From Lachnospiraceae bacterium (GTDB lineage: Bacteria; Bacillota; Clostridia; Lachnospirales; Lachnospiraceae): DNA of 64,000 bases. The notes under the pieces were generated by a model. The model saw nothing but the letters and a program-made list of their open reading frames with translations, did no database searches and had not been told where the DNA came from. The translations under genes were made by a program, and so were the position numbers. This document shows positions 26,383-36,122 of this stretch, piece after piece; the first letter of the stretch is position 1, and the number at the start of each line of letters is the position of its first letter. Where the stretch lies: positions 1 through 64,000 of the forward strand of contig JAAWEL010000024.1 in the NCBI GenBank assembly GCA_022794255.1, given 5' to 3'.

Positions 26383-27348
26383 TTATTCCTCCTCCACAGG
26401 CACTAAGGGCTTTAGCTCTGCCTGCCTGTCACCCTCCCCAATATAATCCAGATTCCGCTCAAACATGGTATTAAGCTCAATGGAATCACGGAATTTCACA
26501 TTCTGTACCCCATTGATGCTGATCTGAACCCGATTTACTGAGGATAACTCAGACAGAGAATTTACGATCGAATAGATAGGGATATAATCCTTTACCTCCA
26601 GCGGATTATTCAAAAATGCTCCGTCAAAATTTAAATAACACACGTTTTCATTGGTAGATACATTTAGCAGCCGGATACCCGGATCCAGCGTAGGCTCTAG
26701 CCCTGGCTGTCTGGGCCCGCCTAAAAGTTCCTCTAAAATCACCTTTTCCACCGAAGTATTAATATTGTGGACCACTTCCCTTTTCTCTGCAAAAAGAGCT
26801 TCTCCTCCCCCATCCGTAAAATACAGAGTCAGCTCTGTCCGCTCATATGCATTTACATCACTGATGCTATCTACAAAGTCTGTGGCTGACAACATTCCAA
26901 CTGGCATTCCCTTCGTATCCATCAAAAGCTGATCCCCGGAATAGATAGAAATATAATCGATTCCCGGAACCTGGGTGAGCGTTCGCACCAGTGCTGCCCG
27001 GCACAAAATCTCCCTTCCTGGCTGCATAGCCCCATAGCCACTGTCAAAATACAGATATAAAACCATGTCCTCCTGCTTGTATCCCTGATAGGTTGCTTTT
27101 TCTGACAAAGCCGCCTGACAATCCAAATCTGCCGGAACCTTTAAAAACCGATCCATCATTTCCTGAATCAAAAGGTCCGTATCCTTTGTTCTGCTCCGGT
27201 ATTCCTGGGGGATCAAACGGGTCATGGCTGCATTGAGATAATAAATCTGGTATACGATCTCCCCCTCTTCCAGCGGAGCCGTCTTTGTCCTACAACCTGC
27301 CAGCAAAAGGGAGGCCAGCAATGTCAGCCATATTCTTAACCATTTCAT
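26383..27348 (-). CDS. GerMN-domain lipoprotein
   Basis: A 321-residue lipoprotein: signal peptide MKWLRIWLTLLASLLLAGC with the modified cysteine at residue 19. Two GerMN domains follow (about residues 65-160 and 205-300); the second shows VEKVILEELLGGPRQPGL and VCYLNFDGAFLNNP. GerM proteins act in sporulation and germination and also occur beside sensor kinases in vegetative operons. Here it follows the histidine kinase by 81 bases and may be a sensory or accessory partner. Confidence 0.9.
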   Translation of the reverse strand: MKWLRIWLTLLASLLLAGCRTKTAPLEEGEIVYQIYYLNAAMTRLIPQEYRSRTKDTDLLIQEMMDRFLKVPADLDCQAALSEKATYQGYKQEDMVLYLYFDSGYGAMQPGREILCRAALVRTLTQVPGIDYISIYSGDQLLMDTKGMPVGMLSATDFVDSISDVNAYERTELTLYFTDGGGEALFAEKREVVHNINTSVEKVILEELLGGPRQPGLEPTLDPGIRLLNVSTNENVCYLNFDGAFLNNPLEVKDYIPIYSIVNSLSELSSVNRVQISINGVQNVKFRDSIELNTMFERNLDYIGEGDRQAELKPLVPVEEE

Positions 27349-27429
27349 TTTGTATCCTCAGTATCCTTTCTGTTTTGCAGTAGTACAACTGCTTTTTCTG
27401 CTGCCTCTGCTCTAACAGGATGATGTTGT

Positions 27430-28884
27430 TTATGCAATATAATTCAAGGGTATCCGCAGAGTGAACGTGCTTCCCTCCCCCTCCTTGCTGCTTAAACGGA
27501 TGGCTCCCTTGTGCATAAGCACCACCCGGCGGGTAATCGCAAGCCCCAGCCCACTTCCTCCGGTCTGTCTGGAACGAGCCTTATCCACCCGGTAAAACCG
27601 TTCAAAAATCCGATCCTGTTCTTCCTCTGGAATGCCAATACCTGAATCTGCCACCTTTATATAAAAGAACTTGTGATCCGCATCCACAGTCACCCGAACC
27701 CATCCATCCGCAGAATTATATTTAATGGCATTTTCCACCAGATTGCTGATAGCAAGAGATAGTTTCATCTCATCTACATCGGCCGTCACTCCCCGGATGC
27801 TCTCTAAAATCAGCTCCACCTTCCGCCTGTTGGCAATCGGACGCAGCCTTTTTAAAATCTGCTTTACCAAGGTCACAATATCCACCTGAGACAGATTGAT
27901 CTCTGCCTCAGATTTATCCATCTTCACAAGAGCAAGAAGGTCATCAATGATTTTCCCTTCCCGGTCAATCTCATCGGAAATATCCTCCATAAATTCCCGG
28001 TACAGCTGTACTGGCACTTCCTCCATACCCATCAGAGAATCTGCCAGCACCCGAATAGAGGTAATCGGTGTTTTCAGCTCATGAGAAACATTTGATACAA
28101 ATTCCTGCCGGGACTGATCCACCTCCCGTAATTTGGAGATGGTATTTCCCACTGCGTGAGAGATCTCCCGGATCTCTTTATATCCTTTGGTACGGATATC
28201 CGTATCCAGAGCTCCGGCTGCAACCTGATTCAGCTTTTTCTGGAGCTCCCTAAACGGCCTTAAAAGTATGTTTACCACTGCTGCGGCAGCCAGCAAAAGA
28301 ATCAAAATCATCAAGAGCTGCATGAACAACACCTTGTCATAGACCGCGTCCATTAATGTCATGATTCCTTCCGTGGAAGCCGTAATCACCAAAACCCCTT
28401 CAATCCCCTTAACCGGAGTATTATCATAAATAGGAACTGCCTGGGCGAAATAATGCTTTTCCTTATTGTACTTACTGCTGCTTTCCCCCTGAAAACAGCG
28501 CACCACTTCCTCTGCCACCAAAAATCGCCGTTCTGCAATATGAAAGGTATCCTGGACAATCCTGAAATCCCGGTTAACCACCACAATCCTTCCATTATAT
28601 ACATCTGCCATAGCCTGAATTTCACTGTCCATGGTTCCGTCTCTGGCATCTCCCCTAAGATACCCTGCACGGGTCATCTTACTGCTAAGAATCTGACATT
28701 GATTCTGAACCTCGACCATACGGGCATCTGTCTGACTTTGACGAAGAGCCCCAATTAGCACCTGCGTGCATAAAATCATCGGAATTACTCCAAATAACAC
28801 CAAAAGCGCTGCCACCGGGATCTTCAGACTAACCAAAGACCCCGGAAGGCGAAATATATGCCATCGCTTTATTCCATTTTCCAT
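27430..28884 (-). CDS. Membrane sensor histidine kinase (HAMP-HisKA-HATPase)
   Basis: Two membrane segments (about residues 18-45 and 187-208) enclose an extracellular sensor of about 140 residues. Then comes HAMP (RPFRELQKKLNQVAAGALD), the phosphoacceptor box FVSNVSHELKTPITSIRVLA, and the ATPase boxes NLVENAIKYNS, DSGIGIPEEEQDRIFERFYR and GGSGLGLAIT. The arrangement is of the WalK/PhoR kind. No response regulator gene is adjacent: the upstream neighbour is degV and the downstream one is GerMN. The ATG at 28884 has AGGAG five bases upstream. Confidence 0.95.
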   Translation of the reverse strand: MENGIKRWHIFRLPGSLVSLKIPVAALLVLFGVIPMILCTQVLIGALRQSQTDARMVEVQNQCQILSSKMTRAGYLRGDARDGTMDSEIQAMADVYNGRIVVVNRDFRIVQDTFHIAERRFLVAEEVVRCFQGESSSKYNKEKHYFAQAVPIYDNTPVKGIEGVLVITASTEGIMTLMDAVYDKVLFMQLLMILILLLAAAAVVNILLRPFRELQKKLNQVAAGALDTDIRTKGYKEIREISHAVGNTISKLREVDQSRQEFVSNVSHELKTPITSIRVLADSLMGMEEVPVQLYREFMEDISDEIDREGKIIDDLLALVKMDKSEAEINLSQVDIVTLVKQILKRLRPIANRRKVELILESIRGVTADVDEMKLSLAISNLVENAIKYNSADGWVRVTVDADHKFFYIKVADSGIGIPEEEQDRIFERFYRVDKARSRQTGGSGLGLAITRRVVLMHKGAIRLSSKEGEGSTFTLRIPLNYIA

Positions 28885-28906
28885 GCTCTCTCCTGCCGCT
28901 TTTTCT

Positions 28907-29791
28907 CTACTGACACACCTTTATATCTGGAGACAGGCACTGAGTCACTGCCACTGCCAGTGCTCCTGGTCCGATATGACAGGCAACACTTAAAGAAAGG
29001 GGATCGGCAATTATCTTTCCGGTTTTTGGATACAGATTGCGAAGCTCTGCCACAAATTCTTCTGCGGCACCATAATTGCACGTATGTGCCACAGCGATCC
29101 AGGTATGCTCTGCCTCCGGATCCTGAAACCTGTTTTTCAAATCCTGGGCAATCGCTGTTAGCATAGTTGCCTTTGCCTGCTTCATAGTTCTTGCTTTTGA
29201 AAATGCATCCAGCTTTCCTCCTTGGATCTGTAAAACCGGTTTGATTTTAAGAAGAGTTCCCAAAGCAGCTGCGGCAGGAGTGATGCGCCCTCCCCGCTTA
29301 AGATATTTCAAAGTGTCAATAGTAATATAGATACTGGAATCCCCACTCACCTTTTCTAATTCTTTTCGAATCTCCCTGGCAGAAAGTCCCAGCTCTGCCA
29401 TCTCTTTTGCATCCAGAACTGCCTGCCTCTGGGTGATGGAAATCCGGCGGTTGTCCGCCACCTGTACCCGTTCCTCATAATCCTGGGCCAGCAAAAGAGC
29501 CGTCTGACAGGAGCTGCTAAGGCTGCCAGACATAGGTATATGAATAATCTCATCATATTTTTCAAGAATCCTGTCCCATGTGTTCATCACCAACTTCGGA
29601 GATGGCTGTGATGTGGAAATATTTGCATCCTCCCTCAGCCTGCTGTAAAATTCCTCCTGGGTTAAGCTGATATCCTCCTCATAGGTCTCTCCGTCAATCA
29701 TAAAAGGCATTGGCACCACAAAAATTCCCAGCTCCTTTCCCTGACTTTGGGTAATGCCGCTATTGCTGTCTGTTACAACTGCCGTTTTCAT
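28907..29791 (-). CDS. DegV family fatty-acid-binding protein
   Basis: A 294-residue DegV protein (FakB type), which holds a fatty acid for phosphorylation by the FakA kinase. It starts MKTAVVTDSNSGITQSQGKE and contains STSQPSPKLVMNTW, HIPMSGSLSSSCQTALLLAQ and TLKYLKRGGRITPAAAALGT, the lipid-head contacts of the family. The upstream ABC exporter ends 6 bases before it, so they are cotranscribed. FakA is not in this window. Confidence 0.92.
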   Translation of the reverse strand: MKTAVVTDSNSGITQSQGKELGIFVVPMPFMIDGETYEEDISLTQEEFYSRLREDANISTSQPSPKLVMNTWDRILEKYDEIIHIPMSGSLSSSCQTALLLAQDYEERVQVADNRRISITQRQAVLDAKEMAELGLSAREIRKELEKVSGDSSIYITIDTLKYLKRGGRITPAAAALGTLLKIKPVLQIQGGKLDAFSKARTMKQAKATMLTAIAQDLKNRFQDPEAEHTWIAVAHTCNYGAAEEFVAELRNLYPKTGKIIADPLSLSVACHIGPGALAVAVTQCLSPDIKVCQ

Positions 29792-29797
29792 AATTCC

Positions 29798-31591
29798 TTA
29801 TACCTCCATATCTCCCTTAATTTCCTCAGCCGTTTTCTCTATATCTGTCCCTTGATCCCGAACAGACTGGTACAGCTGGTAATAGATTCCCCTTTTCTCC
29901 AAAAGATTTTTATGACTTCCCTCTTCCATAATTTTCCCTTCTGAGAGCACCAGAATCCGGTCTGCATTCTGGATCGTTGTAAGGCGATGGGCAATCGTCA
30001 GGGTTGTTCTGCCCTCCGCCAGCCTGTCTAAGGACTGGGAAACCAGATGTTCACTTTCATTGTCCAACGCTGATGTAGCTTCATCTAAAATAAGAATCGC
30101 AGGATTTTTTAAAAATACCCGGGCAATGCTGATGCGCTGTTTTTGTCCGCCTGATAATTTGACCCCACGCTCCCCCACATAGGTATCATACCCATCTTTT
30201 AAAGCTGTGATAAACTCATGAGCGCCAGCTAACTGCGCTGCCTGAATCACTTCTTCCCTGGATGCATCTGGCTTTCCATAGGAGATATTTTCATACACGG
30301 TTCCGGAAAACAGATACACATCCTGCTGGACAATCCCAATACTGGTCCGCAGGCTTTGAAGGGTAATCCCCTTAAGCTCCTGCTCATCAATCCAGATTTC
30401 TCCCCTGGTCGTGTCATAAAACCTGGGAATCAGATTACACAAGGTGGTCTTTCCTCCTCCTGAAGGGCCAACAAGAGCAATCCGTTCCCCTGGCCGGATC
30501 GTCAGGCTGATATTTTCCAGAACAGAGTTGTGATCATCCGGATATTCAAAGGATACATGATCAAAACGGATCGCCCCCTTCACATCTGTAAGAGGCATAG
30601 CCCCCGGCTCATCCAAAATCTCCACTGTGGAATCCATGATCTCCACAAACCGCTCAATCCCGGTCAATCCCCGCTGAAACTGCTCTGCAAATTCAATGAT
30701 CCGGCGTATAGTTACTAACAGGGTGGTCACATACAACGTATATGCCACCAAATCTCCCGGTTCTATCCACCCTTTCACCATAAAGATCCCACCAGCCACA
30801 ATGACCACCACATACATCAGGCCATCAAACATGCGGATCGTATCCTGAAATGCCGCCATATAAAGATAACTTTCCCTTTTTATCTGTAAAAATGCCTGAT
30901 TGTCCTGGCGAAATTTTTCAATCTCTATATTTTGGTTGGCAAAGGCTCTCACCACCCGATTTCCCAAAAGATTATCCTCAATGCGAGCATTTAGCTCCCC
31001 GATCTGCTGCCTCTGCCTGCGGAATGCCTTCTTCACCTTCAGATTAAAATATGTGCAGGACAGAACCATAATCGGAATAAATACAAAAATAATCACGGTC
31101 AAGGTCACATTGATCCCGGACAAAACCACAAAAGAGATCAGGGCCTTCACAAAAGCAATAAAAAACTCCTCTGGACAGTGATGAGCAAACTCCGTCACAT
31201 CAAACAGATCACTGGTGATCCGGGACATGATCTGACCGACCTTCGTATTATTGAAATAACTGTCAGACAGCTTTTGCAGATGTTCAAATGCATCTTGCCG
31301 CATATCCGTCTCAATCCGCGCCCCCATCACATGTCCTGTATAAGCCATATAAAATGCTGCTAAACCATCTACAATCCGCAGCGCAAAATAAATCCCACCA
31401 ATCTTTAAAATAATCCCCACGGTTATCAGGCTCAGATCCTGCATCCCCTGATTGGTAATATACCGAAGAAGCATGGGAAACACCAGCTCGCACACTGTAG
31501 TCAGAGATGCGCAAAGCAAATCAAACGTTATTATTTTCCAATATCTTCTATAATAAGGTACAAACCGTTTTAAAAGTGTTGAGGTTTCCAT
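29798..31591 (-). CDS. MsbA/LmrA-type ABC exporter (half-transporter)
   Basis: A 597-residue fused membrane and ATPase protein with six membrane segments (residues about 15-300). ATP-binding motifs are Walker A GPSGGGKTT, signature LSGGQKQRISIARVFL and Walker B ILILDEATSALD. It works as a dimer. The substrate may be a lipid or drug-like molecule; the sequence does not say which. The ATG at 31591 has AGGAG nine bases upstream. It heads an operon with degV, the kinase and GerMN. Confidence 0.93.
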   Translation of the reverse strand: METSTLLKRFVPYYRRYWKIITFDLLCASLTTVCELVFPMLLRYITNQGMQDLSLITVGIILKIGGIYFALRIVDGLAAFYMAYTGHVMGARIETDMRQDAFEHLQKLSDSYFNNTKVGQIMSRITSDLFDVTEFAHHCPEEFFIAFVKALISFVVLSGINVTLTVIIFVFIPIMVLSCTYFNLKVKKAFRRQRQQIGELNARIEDNLLGNRVVRAFANQNIEIEKFRQDNQAFLQIKRESYLYMAAFQDTIRMFDGLMYVVVIVAGGIFMVKGWIEPGDLVAYTLYVTTLLVTIRRIIEFAEQFQRGLTGIERFVEIMDSTVEILDEPGAMPLTDVKGAIRFDHVSFEYPDDHNSVLENISLTIRPGERIALVGPSGGGKTTLCNLIPRFYDTTRGEIWIDEQELKGITLQSLRTSIGIVQQDVYLFSGTVYENISYGKPDASREEVIQAAQLAGAHEFITALKDGYDTYVGERGVKLSGGQKQRISIARVFLKNPAILILDEATSALDNESEHLVSQSLDRLAEGRTTLTIAHRLTTIQNADRILVLSEGKIMEEGSHKNLLEKRGIYYQLYQSVRDQGTDIEKTAEEIKGDMEV

Positions 31592-31784
31592 AATCTCTTT
31601 CTCCTATGTCAAACAGCACGTTTTGGTGTATAATGGACACCTTTTCCTATTCTATCTTATTTTCCCGGGAAAGGGAAGTAATATTTTGTAAATTTGCTGG
31701 ACGGATGAAGTCCCGGGGATTATAATGAAAAATATATGTCCGCACAGCAGTCCATTGCTGTCGGAAGTAAAGGGAGGATACGAT

Positions 31785-32531
31785 ATGCCTTACTGTCCAA
31801 AATGCGATATGGAATTTATTGATGGAATCACCGTGTGCAGTGACTGCGGCGGTATCCTGGTGGAATCCCGCCAGGTGGCTCAGGCCATGAAGGAAAAAGA
31901 ACAAAAAGAGGCCCTTGCACGCATGCAGCAGGATTACGAAGAGCAAAGACAAATCATGGAGGAGCTGAAAAAGGAAGAATCCTTTGAGGAAACTCCCTCT
32001 TGTAACAGCACCGACAAAGCCAGCTCCGGGCCGCCTTCAAGAGAACAACAGCGGGTTCCTTCATTTACCCATGTATATGTGAAGAAGTCTCAGCAATATG
32101 AAGATCTGAAATCCTCTGCCTCCGCCTTTTTTCTGGTTGGAGGAGCGCTCTCTGTTTTTGCCGGTCTTTGCTGGCTCAATATCCTAAAGCTTCCTTTAGG
32201 TCTTATCGGACGCCTGACTATCACAATATTTGGTCTGGTTTCCCTGATCATTGCCGCCAAATCCGCAAGGGATGCCAAAGCTGTTCAGGCCCAGATAGGA
32301 GAAGAAGATGCAAAAACCAGCGACCTGGTTAAGTGGTTCACAGATAATTATTCAGAAAGCCAGCTGGATCATCAGCTTCTTAGTGAGTACGGAGAACTTC
32401 TGCCGGAAGAACTAAGCTTGAAACGCTTTGATCTGATCCAGGATATTCTGATCACCAATCACGACCTTTCTGACCAGTCCTACGTAGATCTTCTGGCAGA
32501 GGATATCTATGGGAAGCTGTTTCAGGATTGA
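31785..32531 (+). CDS. Zinc-ribbon membrane protein of unknown function
   Basis: A 248-residue protein beginning MPYCPKCDMEFIDGITVCSDCGG (a zinc ribbon with four cysteines). A charged coiled-coil-like stretch follows (about residues 35-80), then two hydrophobic segments (about residues 115-155) and an acidic helical tail. I recognise no enzyme. The ATG at 31785 has GGGAGG seven bases upstream; an upstream in-frame ATG at 31725 has no ribosome site. It is divergent from the ABC exporter, with a TATAAT at 31721-31726 as a likely -10 box. Confidence 0.8.
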   Translation: MPYCPKCDMEFIDGITVCSDCGGILVESRQVAQAMKEKEQKEALARMQQDYEEQRQIMEELKKEESFEETPSCNSTDKASSGPPSREQQRVPSFTHVYVKKSQQYEDLKSSASAFFLVGGALSVFAGLCWLNILKLPLGLIGRLTITIFGLVSLIIAAKSARDAKAVQAQIGEEDAKTSDLVKWFTDNYSESQLDHQLLSEYGELLPEELSLKRFDLIQDILITNHDLSDQSYVDLLAEDIYGKLFQD

Positions 32532-32540
32532 CACCACAGA

Positions 32541-32569
32541 TTGTATTTTTTTCTGGTAAATGTTATAAT
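32541..32569 (+). promoter_or_regulatory. Sigma-A-type promoter for uxuA
   Basis: TTGTAT (32541-32546), 17-base spacer, TATAAT (32564-32569), about 65 bases before the uxuA start. Confidence 0.65.
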
Positions 32570-32635
32570 GCATAGAGCAATTCATAAAGCTGCAACCTAA
32601 TATCATACAATTTCAAACAAGGAGGAACTATTTCT

Positions 32636-33721
32636 ATGAAAATGACGTTTCGCTGGTATGGTGAAGGACGAGATTCTATTTCCTTAAAGCAGATCCGTCA
32701 GATTCCTGGTATGAGCGGGCTCATGGGCGTCTTAGATGAAAAAGCTGCCGGGGAAATCTGGACCTACGAGGAATGTAAGGCCTATGTTGATCACGTCCAT
32801 GCTGCCGGTCTGGAATGCGAAGTCATCGAGAGTGTGAATGTCCATGAGGATATTAAGATGGGATTACCCACGCGAGATCTGTATATCGCTAATTACTGTG
32901 AAACAGTCCGCAATCTGGCTAAAGTTGGTGTCAAGGTTATTATCTACAATTTTATGCCGATTCTTGACTGGCTGCGCACAGATCTGGCCCGGGAAATTCC
33001 GGAAGATGGTTCCAATTCCCTGTATTACGATGAGGCAGATATGGCCAATCTGTCTCCCATGGATATTGTCCGCAACACAGCCAACCAGTGCAATGGCTTT
33101 TCTCTCCCCGGCTGGGAGCCCAAGCGGCTGGCTGAGCTGGAAAAAACCTTAGAGATCTACAAATCCATTGATGTGCCAAAACTTCTGGAAAATTATAAAT
33201 ATTTCCTTGAAGGTATCATTCCCACCTGTGAGGAATGTGGTGTAGTGATGGCCTGCCATCCGGATGACCCGGCATGGCCCATTTTTGGCCTTCCCCGTCT
33301 GGCCCATGACCAAGAGGGATATGATAAAATTGTCAAGCTGGTGGACAGCCCCAGCAATACCATATGTCTTTGCACAGGCTCCTTAGGATCAAATCCGGAC
33401 AATGATATTCCTGCCATTATCCGCCATTTCGGCCAGATGGGCCGTATTGGCGCCATGCATGTGCGCAATGTCAAATACCTGGGCTACCGCAAATTCCGTG
33501 AAGCCAGCCATCTGTCTTCTGATGGGGATCTGGATATGTATGCTATCATGAAAGCTATTTATGAGACCTGTCCTAACACCTATATCCGCCCGGACCACGG
33601 ACGCATGATTTGGGACGAGGTCGGACGTCCTGGCTACGGACTGTATGACCGCGCTTTAGGAGTTACCTATTTAAACGGCCTGTGGGAAGCGATTGACAAA
33701 GAAGCAAAGACAAAGGAGTAA
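32636..33721 (+). CDS. uxuA: Mannonate dehydratase
   Basis: Converts D-mannonate to 2-keto-3-deoxygluconate in glucuronate breakdown. It starts [20 protein letters not shown] and contains [44 protein letters not shown] and [11 protein letters not shown], the metal-binding and catalytic histidines and aspartates of UxuA. At 361 residues it is full length. No uxaC, uxuB, kdgK or kdgA gene is nearby, so the rest of the pathway must be elsewhere. It is followed by a NERD-like gene 4 bases downstream. Confidence 0.96.
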   Translation: MKMTFRWYGEGRDSISLKQIRQIPGMSGLMGVLDEKAAGEIWTYEECKAYVDHVHAAGLECEVIESVNVHEDIKMGLPTRDLYIANYCETVRNLAKVGVKVIIYNFMPILDWLRTDLAREIPEDGSNSLYYDEADMANLSPMDIVRNTANQCNGFSLPGWEPKRLAELEKTLEIYKSIDVPKLLENYKYFLEGIIPTCEECGVVMACHPDDPAWPIFGLPRLAHDQEGYDKIVKLVDSPSNTICLCTGSLGSNPDNDIPAIIRHFGQMGRIGAMHVRNVKYLGYRKFREASHLSSDGDLDMYAIMKAIYETCPNTYIRPDHGRMIWDEVGRPGYGLYDRALGVTYLNGLWEAIDKEAKTKE

Positions 33722-33725
33722 AAAT

Positions 33726-34469
33726 ATGGAGGAGATTGGCTCCAACCAATTTTTGTTTGTGGCTGTCCTGGTGTTTCTGATGATGATCATCATTCCTGTT
33801 CTCCAGAAGCGCACCGGGAAAGATCTTACGCAAATGTTGTTTGGCATTAAAAGCAGAAAAGCTTTTGAGGGCAGGGAATCCATAAAAGCCACCAAGGAGC
33901 CCCGCGTCCGCAATGGCACCAAAAGTGAACTGACATCCTTTGTTGCTCAGCTCCTGCGCTTTACATCGAAAAATGGTATGCGCCTGGTGGCTCCCGGCAC
34001 TATAAGCCATAATGGAAAAACTGCCCGCCTCACCGCACTGGTTGTAGCGCCGGGAGGGATTATTGGCATCTATTGCCTGGGCTTTGGAGGTACCATTTCT
34101 CCCGGCGATCCGAAAGCTCCGGCTGGAAAAGCTTCCCCATGGCGCCAGCATATCAATGGGGAGGACAAAACCTTTGATAATCCTATAAAAGCCTGTGAAG
34201 AGCAGAAAGAGCTGATTCAGGCCGCCATGGAGCAGGCTGGAATCCACACCCAGCTAACGGTTTTGACCGTGTTCACCAATGCACAGGCCATGCTTCAGGC
34301 TACTCCGGCTTTTGTCTACAATCCGAAAAACCTTTTGCAGTATTTAAAGGACGAGCCTTCCCTGAAATCCGGCAGCTTAGATATTCATGGGACAGCTCAA
34401 ACCCTGGCAAAATTAGCTGGAATCAAAAAGGATGAACCTGAAAAAAAGCATGGAAAATCCAGAAAATAA
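33726..34469 (+). CDS. NERD-like membrane protein with degenerate nuclease motif
   Basis: A 247-residue protein with one N-terminal membrane segment (about residues 7-24). A domain resembling NERD (nuclease-related) follows: TARLTALVVAPGGIIGIYCL, GFGGTISPGD and FDNPIKACEEQKELIQ line up with the family's core. The catalytic E-x-K and the preceding aspartate are not there. A basic tail ends KKDEPEKKHGKSRK. The ATG at 33726 has AAAGGAG seven bases upstream. It is translated close behind uxuA and is followed by a terminator. The NERD call is tentative. Confidence 0.65.
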   Translation: MEEIGSNQFLFVAVLVFLMMIIIPVLQKRTGKDLTQMLFGIKSRKAFEGRESIKATKEPRVRNGTKSELTSFVAQLLRFTSKNGMRLVAPGTISHNGKTARLTALVVAPGGIIGIYCLGFGGTISPGDPKAPAGKASPWRQHINGEDKTFDNPIKACEEQKELIQAAMEQAGIHTQLTVLTVFTNAQAMLQATPAFVYNPKNLLQYLKDEPSLKSGSLDIHGTAQTLAKLAGIKKDEPEKKHGKSRK

Positions 34470-34476
34470 GATTTTA

Positions 34477-34520
34477 CAGGAAGGACAGAACCAGAAAAGA
34501 TTTCCGCCCTTCCTGTTTTT
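34477..34520 (+). terminator. Terminator between uxuA group and gpmI
   Basis: Stem CAGGAAGG (34477-34484) with CCTTCCTG (34508-34515), followed by TTTTT. It probably also serves gpmI on the opposite strand. Confidence 0.8.
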
Positions 34521-34532
34521 ATTCCTTATCGA

Positions 34533-36074
34533 TTATTTTATCAGCAGAGACTTACCTGTCATTTCTTTAGGCTGCTCCAATCCCATCAGCTCAATCAGGG
34601 TGGGGGCGATATCTGCCAGACAGCCGCCCTCTCTCAGCTTGTATGCAGGATCTGCATTTACCAGGATAAAGGGCACCGGGTTGGTGGTGTGAGCGGTAAA
34701 TGGCTCTCCCGTATTATAGTCAATCAGCTGCTCTGCATTTCCGTGATCTGCACAGATAAACATCACGCCATCCGTCTCCTTGATGGCATCCACCACTCTG
34801 CCCACGCATTGGTCTACTGCCTCGATAGCCTTGATAGCAGCGGCTTCCACACCAGTGTGACCAACCATATCCGGATTGGCAAAATTAATAATCACCACAT
34901 CATAATTGCCTGAGCGGATCACCTCCACCAGCTTATCGCACACAGCCGGTGCGCTCATCTGCGGCTTCAAGTCATAGGTGGCAACATCCTTTGGCGAAGG
35001 AATGAGGAAGCGGTCCTCCCCTTCATTGGGCTCCTCGATTCCGCCATTGAAAAAGAACGTTACATGGGCATATTTTTCTGTCTCTGCAATCCTGGCCTGC
35101 TTCATGCCATGAGCTGCCAAAAATTCTCCAAAAGTATTGGTAATACTCTCCTTTTCAAAGGCAACCAGCTTATTGCCAATGGTCTCATCATAGTCTGTGA
35201 AACACACATAGGTCGTCTTTACCCGCTCTCCCCGATCAAACCCGTCAAACACTTCATCGCAGAACACATGGGTAAGCTCTCTGGCCCGGTCAGGACGGAA
35301 ATTGTAGAAAATGATGGAATCATTTTCCGTAATAGCGGCCACCGGTGCTCCGTTCTCCGTGATCACTGTGGGCATCATAAACTCATCCGTTTTCCCCTCA
35401 TCGTAAGAAGCCTGGATGGCACCGGTAGCACTGTCACTTTTTGGTCCTTCATTCTTTGTCAAAGCATCATAGGCAATCTTTACCCGATCCCAGTTTTTAT
35501 CCCTGTCCATTGCATAATAACGCCCGGCCACCGTAGCCACCTTGCCTACACCAAGTTCCCTCATCTTCTCTTCCAGAGCCGCCACATAATCCTTTCCGGA
35601 AGTGGGGGGCGTATCACGTCCATCTAAGAAGCAATGGACATACACTTTGTCAAGGCCATTTTTCTTAGCCAGTTCCAGCAGGCCGTAAATATGGGTATTA
35701 TGGCTATGCACTCCACCATCTGACACCAGACCATACATGTGCAGAGAGGAATTGTTCTTTTTGCAGTTCTCTACTGCAGCCATAAAAGCCTTGTTCTCAA
35801 AGAAATCCCCATCCTGTATGGATTTGGTAATACGGGTCAGCTCCTGATATACGATTCGCCCGGCTCCCATATTCAGATGGCCCACCTCTGAGTTGCCCAT
35901 CTGTCCGTCCGGCAGACCTACTGCCAGCCCGCTGGCCTGCCCTTTCACAAATGGGCATTGGCTCATCAGCTGATCCATCACGGGAGTTTTCCCTTTGCAT
36001 ACCGCATTGGCCTCACAGTTGTCATTAAGACCATATCCATCAAGAATCATCAATACTACTGGTTTCTTGCTCAT
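34533..36074 (-). CDS. gpmI: 2,3-bisphosphoglycerate-independent phosphoglycerate mutase
   Basis: Glycolytic mutase (alkaline phosphatase superfamily, manganese-dependent). It starts PVVLMILDGYGLNDNCEANA; the phosphoserine is in GNSEVGHLNMGAGR. Later motifs are HCFLDGRDTPPTSG, FRPDRARELTHVF, NFANPDMVGHTG and FICADHGNAEQL with the metal ligands. At 513 residues it is full length. It lies 48 bases downstream of the TetM-NYN gene; a 6-base-pair hairpin (36098-36115) sits between them without a T run. Confidence 0.97.
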   Translation of the reverse strand: MSKKPVVLMILDGYGLNDNCEANAVCKGKTPVMDQLMSQCPFVKGQASGLAVGLPDGQMGNSEVGHLNMGAGRIVYQELTRITKSIQDGDFFENKAFMAAVENCKKNNSSLHMYGLVSDGGVHSHNTHIYGLLELAKKNGLDKVYVHCFLDGRDTPPTSGKDYVAALEEKMRELGVGKVATVAGRYYAMDRDKNWDRVKIAYDALTKNEGPKSDSATGAIQASYDEGKTDEFMMPTVITENGAPVAAITENDSIIFYNFRPDRARELTHVFCDEVFDGFDRGERVKTTYVCFTDYDETIGNKLVAFEKESITNTFGEFLAAHGMKQARIAETEKYAHVTFFFNGGIEEPNEGEDRFLIPSPKDVATYDLKPQMSAPAVCDKLVEVIRSGNYDVVIINFANPDMVGHTGVEAAAIKAIEAVDQCVGRVVDAIKETDGVMFICADHGNAEQLIDYNTGEPFTAHTTNPVPFILVNADPAYKLREGGCLADIAPTLIELMGLEQPKEMTGKSLLIK

Positions 36075-36122
36075 GTAAAATCTCCTTTGATTTAACGACT
36101 GGTTATGCCAGTCCTTTCCCGT

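Noticed and set aside
31640-31730. Promoter of the zinc-ribbon gene with a -35 box
   Set aside because: The TATAAT at 31721-31726 is good, but no -35 hexamer lies at proper spacing, so only the -10 box is mentioned in the gene entry.
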